NCBI GenBank assembly: GCA_019359125.1
Contig: JAHHHY010000012.1
Span: 124,001-188,000 of the forward strand
DNA length: 64,000 nucleotides
Direction of reading: 5' to 3'
Source: Pleurocapsa minor GSE-CHR-MK 17-07R
Lineage (GTDB): Bacteria > Chloroflexota > Anaerolineae > Aggregatilineales > Phototrophicaceae
Both the position numbers and the translations under genes were made by a program. Below are positions 57,718 to 64,000 of the stretch, one piece after another. The notes under the pieces were generated by a model that saw only the letters and a program-made list of their open reading frames with translations, was not told the DNA's origin and ran no database searches. The stretch's first letter is position 1, and each line of letters opens with the position of its first letter.

Positions 57718-59232
57718 TTATGGCGTGATGCTGGCCACCAGCGAGACGCGGTCGGTGAGGACCGTAATCAGCGTGGGCAGGACGCCCAGCAGCACGGTGC
57801 CACCCAGAGCGACAGCCGCCACCCACTGCACGCCCGTCGAGTAACCCGGAGTCGCTTCTTCAGTGCTGGCCTCTGCGTCACGCAGGAACATATTCACGAT
57901 GACGCGCACATAGTAGTACGCGCTGACGACACTCGTCAACACACCAATTATAGCCAACCAGACCAGTCCGGCGTTCAGCGTGGTGGCAAACACCAGCGCC
58001 TTGCCGATGAAGCCGCCGGTCAGCGGGATGCCCGTCAGGCTCATCATAAACACGACCATCATGATGGCCAGCATCGGGCGTGCCTTGCCCAGGCCGACAA
58101 AGTGCTCCAGGTCTGCGCCGCCATTCGCGCGCTCGACCGCGATCACCACCGCAAATGCGCCCATGTTGGTGAACATATAAGCCAGCATGTAGACCAGCGC
58201 GCCACGCGTGGCTTCGTTGGCCAGGCCGGGCGAACCAGCGGCCGCTACAGCCATCAGGATATAGCCCGCGTTGGCGATGGACGAGTAAGCCAGCATACGC
58301 TTGATATTGGCCTGCGAGAGCGCGACGATATTACCGACGATCATCGTCAGGCCAGCGAGGATGGCGACCACGTTCTGCCATACAGCAGGCTCACCCGCCG
58401 TCATCGTGACCGCGGACATGCCGACCACCAGAATACGCAGCAGCGAGCCGAAACCACCCAGCTTGGCGGCCACGCTCATGAAGGCCGTCACCGGTGTGGG
58501 CGCGCCTTCGTAAACGTCGGGCGTCCACTCATGGAACGGCACCGCAGCGACCTTGAAGCCGAGGCCCACCAGCAGCAGCGCAGCGCCCAGCAGCAGGAAC
58601 AGCGACGTGCTGCTGTTCGACGCGATAATCATGCCCGCCGAAGCGGCGATCTCGTTCAGGTTGGTCGTGCCGGTGGCGCCGTACACCATCGCGCCGCCAA
58701 ACACCAGGAACGCACTGGCAAAAGCGCCCAGCAGGAAGTACTTCATACCGGCTTCTTCAGACCGGATGTCCGGCGCGCGGAAGGCCGACAGGACATACAG
58801 CGGGATGCTAAGCAGCTCCAGCGCCACAAAAATCAGGATCAGGTCGTTAGCGGCGGCCATGAACATCGCACCGGCTGTCACAAACAGCACCAGCACGTAG
58901 TATTCGCCGCGCTCGATGCCGACGCGCTTCAGGTAGTCGAAGCTGAGCACGATACTCAGCAGCGCCGTACCGATGATGATCAGGTTCATGACGCCGCTGA
59001 ACTGGTCTGCGACGTACATGCCCATGAAGCTGTCGCCCGACTGGTTGAAGACCAGCAGGTTGGCAATGAACGCAAACACCAGGTTCCCGGCCGCCAGATA
59101 GACGGTGAGGATTTTGCGGTCTTTTGGAATCCACAAATCGATCAACAGCAGGATACAGGCCCAGGCCGCAATACTGATCGCAGGCAGGGCTGCGCCCATA
59201 TTGAGCGTCTCAAGGCTGGGAAGTTGCAGCAT
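57718..59232 (-). CDS. nuoN: NADH-quinone oxidoreductase subunit N
   Basis: 504 residues, fourteen membrane segments. Antiporter-like subunit of complex I with the key glutamate in LELLSIPLYVL and lysines in GFKVAAVPFHEW. Preceded by GAGAGGG. Last gene of the nuo operon. Confidence 0.96.
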   Translation of the reverse strand: MLQLPSLETLNMGAALPAISIAAWACILLLIDLWIPKDRKILTVYLAAGNLVFAFIANLLVFNQSGDSFMGMYVADQFSGVMNLIIIGTALLSIVLSFDYLKRVGIERGEYYVLVLFVTAGAMFMAAANDLILIFVALELLSIPLYVLSAFRAPDIRSEEAGMKYFLLGAFASAFLVFGGAMVYGATGTTNLNEIAASAGMIIASNSSTSLFLLLGAALLLVGLGFKVAAVPFHEWTPDVYEGAPTPVTAFMSVAAKLGGFGSLLRILVVGMSAVTMTAGEPAVWQNVVAILAGLTMIVGNIVALSQANIKRMLAYSSIANAGYILMAVAAAGSPGLANEATRGALVYMLAYMFTNMGAFAVVIAVERANGGADLEHFVGLGKARPMLAIMMVVFMMSLTGIPLTGGFIGKALVFATTLNAGLVWLAIIGVLTSVVSAYYYVRVIVNMFLRDAEASTEEATPGYSTGVQWVAAVALGGTVLLGVLPTLITVLTDRVSLVASITP

Positions 59233-59246
59233 GAACGCTACCCTCT

Positions 59247-60815
59247 CTATTCGCCCTGACCGGCTTCAGGAAGCTGCGCAACGGTCGTCGTGTCAGGCAC
59301 GACCTGCGCCACAAGACTTTCAACAGTCGCATCAGACGGATTCATGAACGGTGCGGGCTGCAGGCCGATCCAGATCGCCAGCACAACGATGGGGACCAGG
59401 ACAGCGATTTCATTCCATTCCAGCTTCGGCAGATTCTTGTTTTCTTCCTTGTCCAGCTCGCCCATGAAAATGCGCTGGAAGAAGTTCAGCATGTAGATGG
59501 CAGCCAGGATGATACCGAGCGCGGCCACCACCGTGAAGCCAATGCCGAGGACCGTGCTGCCCATCGAGCCAAGCAGGATCGTGAATTCACCGATGAAGCC
59601 GTTCAGGCCAGGCATGCCCATGCTGGACAGCACCACGACCAGCGAGATCGCACCCAGCAGCGGCATAGCCTTCCAGATACCGCCGAAGGCCGCGAGGTCC
59701 TTGGTGTGGCGGCGTTCGTACAGCATACCCACGATGAGGAACAGGCCGCCCGTGCTGATGCCGTGATTGACCATCTGGATGATCGAGCCCTGGATGCCGA
59801 TGGAGGTCATCGCGAAGATACCCAGCACGATGAAACCCATGTGGCTGACCGATGAATACGCGACCAGCTTCTTCATGTCGGTCTGGGCAAAGCTGACCCA
59901 TGCGCCGTAGATGATGCCGATGACCGCCAGCAGCGCAATGATCGGCGCCCAGGCCACGCTGGCCTCAGGGAACATGGGCAGAAGGAAGCGAATCATGCCA
60001 TACGAACCCATCTTCAGCAGCACGCCGGCCAGAATGACCGAGCCTGCTGTGGGCGCCTGCACGTGCGCGTCTGGCAGCCACGAATGCAGAGGCCAGATGG
60101 GCACTTTGATCGCAAAGGCAATGAAGAAGCCCAGGAACAGTATGCTTTGCGTACTGAATAACCCGTCCAGCGGGAAACTGATGGTGCCCGCCTGAATCCC
60201 CGCGATAATCTCGGGGACGGCGAAGGTGCCCGCCTGCGTGCCCACATACAGCAGGGCGAGCAGCATCAGGATGGAACCGGCCATCGTATACAGGAAGAAC
60301 TTGACAGCGGCATACACGCGCTTCTCGCCGCCCCAGATACCGACGAGGAAATACATCGGCACCAGCGTCACTTCCCAGAAGATGTAGAAAATGATCAGGT
60401 CCTGCACTACGAACACGCCGATCATGGCCCATTGCAGGAGCAGCATGAACAGGTAGTACAGCTTCTCGCGGCCGCGCTCCTGGATGACATGCGCGTTAAA
60501 CGAGCTGAGGATGCCGATGCTCATAATGAACGTGGTCAGCACGACCATGATCATATTCAGGCCGTCGATGCCCACGTAGTAGCCGATGCCGTATTGCGGC
60601 AGCCACTCCCAGCGCTGAACCATTTGCAGGGCTGGATTGGCAGCATCGAAGTTTGCCCACATCACGAGCGAAAGGGCGAAAGTCACCAGGCTGGTGCCCA
60701 GGGCCGTGTATTTGATATTGCGGCTCTGCGCATCCGGTATAAACAGCAGAATGGAAAACCCGACCAGCGGCAAAAAGAGCACCACTGTGACGAGCGACAA
60801 TCCGGTATTCTCCAT
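59247..60815 (-). CDS. nuoM: NADH-quinone oxidoreductase subunit M
   Basis: 522 residues from ATG 60815, which has GGAGAG 6 bp upstream; ATG 60821 and GTG 60833 are alternatives. Proton-channel residues appear in FWEVTLVPMYFLVG (Glu) and KVPIWPLHSWLPDAH (Lys). Antiporter-like subunit between NuoL and NuoN; gaps 18 and 14 bp to its neighbours. Confidence 0.95.
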   Translation of the reverse strand: MENTGLSLVTVVLFLPLVGFSILLFIPDAQSRNIKYTALGTSLVTFALSLVMWANFDAANPALQMVQRWEWLPQYGIGYYVGIDGLNMIMVVLTTFIMSIGILSSFNAHVIQERGREKLYYLFMLLLQWAMIGVFVVQDLIIFYIFWEVTLVPMYFLVGIWGGEKRVYAAVKFFLYTMAGSILMLLALLYVGTQAGTFAVPEIIAGIQAGTISFPLDGLFSTQSILFLGFFIAFAIKVPIWPLHSWLPDAHVQAPTAGSVILAGVLLKMGSYGMIRFLLPMFPEASVAWAPIIALLAVIGIIYGAWVSFAQTDMKKLVAYSSVSHMGFIVLGIFAMTSIGIQGSIIQMVNHGISTGGLFLIVGMLYERRHTKDLAAFGGIWKAMPLLGAISLVVVLSSMGMPGLNGFIGEFTILLGSMGSTVLGIGFTVVAALGIILAAIYMLNFFQRIFMGELDKEENKNLPKLEWNEIAVLVPIVVLAIWIGLQPAPFMNPSDATVESLVAQVVPDTTTVAQLPEAGQGE

Positions 60816-60833
60816 AACCATCTCTCCGCCCAC

Positions 60834-63275
<2,442 letters not shown>

Positions 63276-63318
63276 ACAAATTCCTTCGGTGTACAGGCGA
63301 GGCTGAAAACCAGCCCAG

Positions 63319-63624
63319 CTAGCCCTTCATCTCATGCAGTTCGTCGATATTGATACTGCGTTTGCTTCTAAAAATCGCCACGATCAGCGCGAGGCCCACC
63401 GCCACTTCCGCGGCAGCCACCGTGATGACGAAGAACACGAACAACTGGCCGGTCTCGTTGCCCCAGTAGCGCGCAAATGCCACCAGCGCCAGATTGGCCG
63501 CATTCAACATCAGCTCGATGGACATGAACACCATGATGGCGTTCCGGCGCAGCAGCACGCCCATCGCTCCCAGCACAAACAGCACAATGCTGAGCATGAC
63601 GAATGATTCGGTCTGAACAACCAT
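63319..63624 (-). CDS. nuoK: NADH-quinone oxidoreductase subunit K
   Basis: 101 residues, three membrane helices; the proton-path glutamate is in FMSIELMLNAANLALV. GGGGAGAG precedes the ATG. Lies between nuoJ and nuoL. Confidence 0.97.
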   Translation of the reverse strand: MVVQTESFVMLSIVLFVLGAMGVLLRRNAIMVFMSIELMLNAANLALVAFARYWGNETGQLFVFFVITVAAAEVAVGLALIVAIFRSKRSINIDELHEMKG

Positions 63625-63654
63625 GATCTCTCCCCGTAGCAGCCCGAAATCAGC

Positions 63655-64000
63655 CTATTTCACCGGCTCGGCTTCACCAGCCGTAGCAGGCGCATTCAGG
63701 CGCGGCGCATCTTCCGTCACTTCCTGGCCCACCTGCGCGGTAATCACGCTCGTCAGCGGGCGGCTCACCTTGCGGCGCTGCTGTATCTTCTTGACCGGCT
63801 TGATTTCGCGCTGCGTCAGCACAATCACGCCGACCATCGCCGCCAGCAGCAGCAGGCCCAGCACCTGGAAGGGCAGCAGGAACTCGGTAAACAGCGAATA
63901 ACCAATCGCGCGCGGGCTGCCAAACTGAGCGGCCGTCGGCGCGGTCACCACCAGCGGCAGCGTGCGCACCGTGCCCGCGGGCAGGACTTCATCAGCCAGC
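63655..64000 (-). CDS. nuoJ: NADH-quinone oxidoreductase subunit J (C-terminal part)
   Basis: The frame is open to the window edge, so the N-terminus lies outside. The visible 114 residues hold the last membrane helix (VLGLLLLAAMVGVIVLT) after GYSLFTEFLLPFQ, typical of NuoJ, then a soluble tail of about 55 residues rich in Lys/Arg and later Ala/Glu/Pro, longer than usual. Confidence 0.92.
   Translation of the reverse strand, partial: LADEVLPAGTVRTLPLVVTAPTAAQFGSPRAIGYSLFTEFLLPFQVLGLLLLAAMVGVIVLTQREIKPVKKIQQRRKVSRPLTSVITAQVGQEVTEDAPRLNAPATAGEAEPVK

Overview
The window is a GC-rich bacterial chromosome segment. It most resembles Chloroflexota of the Anaerolineae type; this is inferred from gene content, not from a marker-gene tree. 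Supporting signs are a DUF3090/SCO1664 gene pair, very long acidic TPR proteins, a BMP-family nucleoside ABC transporter, etfBA with an acyl-CoA dehydrogenase, and a nuoJKLMN cluster. No rRNA, CRISPR array, prophage or insertion sequence was found. Most genes are ordinary housekeeping or metabolic genes on both strands, many separated by clear hairpin-plus-U terminators.

Layout: 1-5.2 kb holds the end of a DUF3090-like gene, an SCO1664 kinase-fold protein, a secreted 5'-nucleotidase and a membrane TPR protein. 5.2-10.9 kb (minus strand) holds a tethered nuclease-like protein and a four-gene nucleoside/purine ABC importer. 11.1-18.3 kb encodes two acidic proteins studded with short Trp-Leu/Trp-Met motifs. 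18.5-27.9 kb carries ndk, rsfS, an rluD-like gene, a nitrilase homologue lacking its catalytic Cys, a DUF429 protein, a ComEA-like protein, a tyrosine recombinase, a PAS/GAF histidine kinase and citrate synthase.

28.0-35.1 kb is the most interesting part. It reads as one transcription unit for sulfur amino acid synthesis: promoter, near-leaderless 43-codon Met/Cys-rich leader peptide, intrinsic terminator, JAMM protease, sulfurtransferase, metY, metX, tRNA-Cys, a ThiS/MoaD-like carrier ending Gly-Gly-Gln, DUF4395, a thioredoxin-like protein and a MoeZ-like E1/rhodanese fusion. The enzymes match protein-thiocarboxylate routes such as Wolinella HcyS/HcyD/HcyF-MetY and mycobacterial CysO/Mec/MoeZ. 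The leader plus terminator looks like a ribosome-stalling attenuator that would sense Cys and/or Met supply. The leader and its regulation are inferences from sequence.

35.1-46.9 kb is mixed: an esterase, a GNAT protein, an acyl-CoA dehydrogenase, Uma2 and GDSL genes, small membrane proteins, a pentapeptide-repeat protein, a degenerate kinase with a coupled upstream ORF, an ArsB-like permease, a radical SAM DNA-repair protein with a LexA-like box in its promoter, and etfBA. 47.2-47.6 kb is tmRNA with an unusual T-loop. 47.7-57.6 kb holds a lipoprotein, an ABC exporter, a tiny acidic protein, pth, mfd, a YbaK-type deacylase, a MarR regulator and an EamA transporter. 57.7-64 kb (minus strand) is the distal part of the complex I operon, with His-rich and acidic insertions in NuoL.
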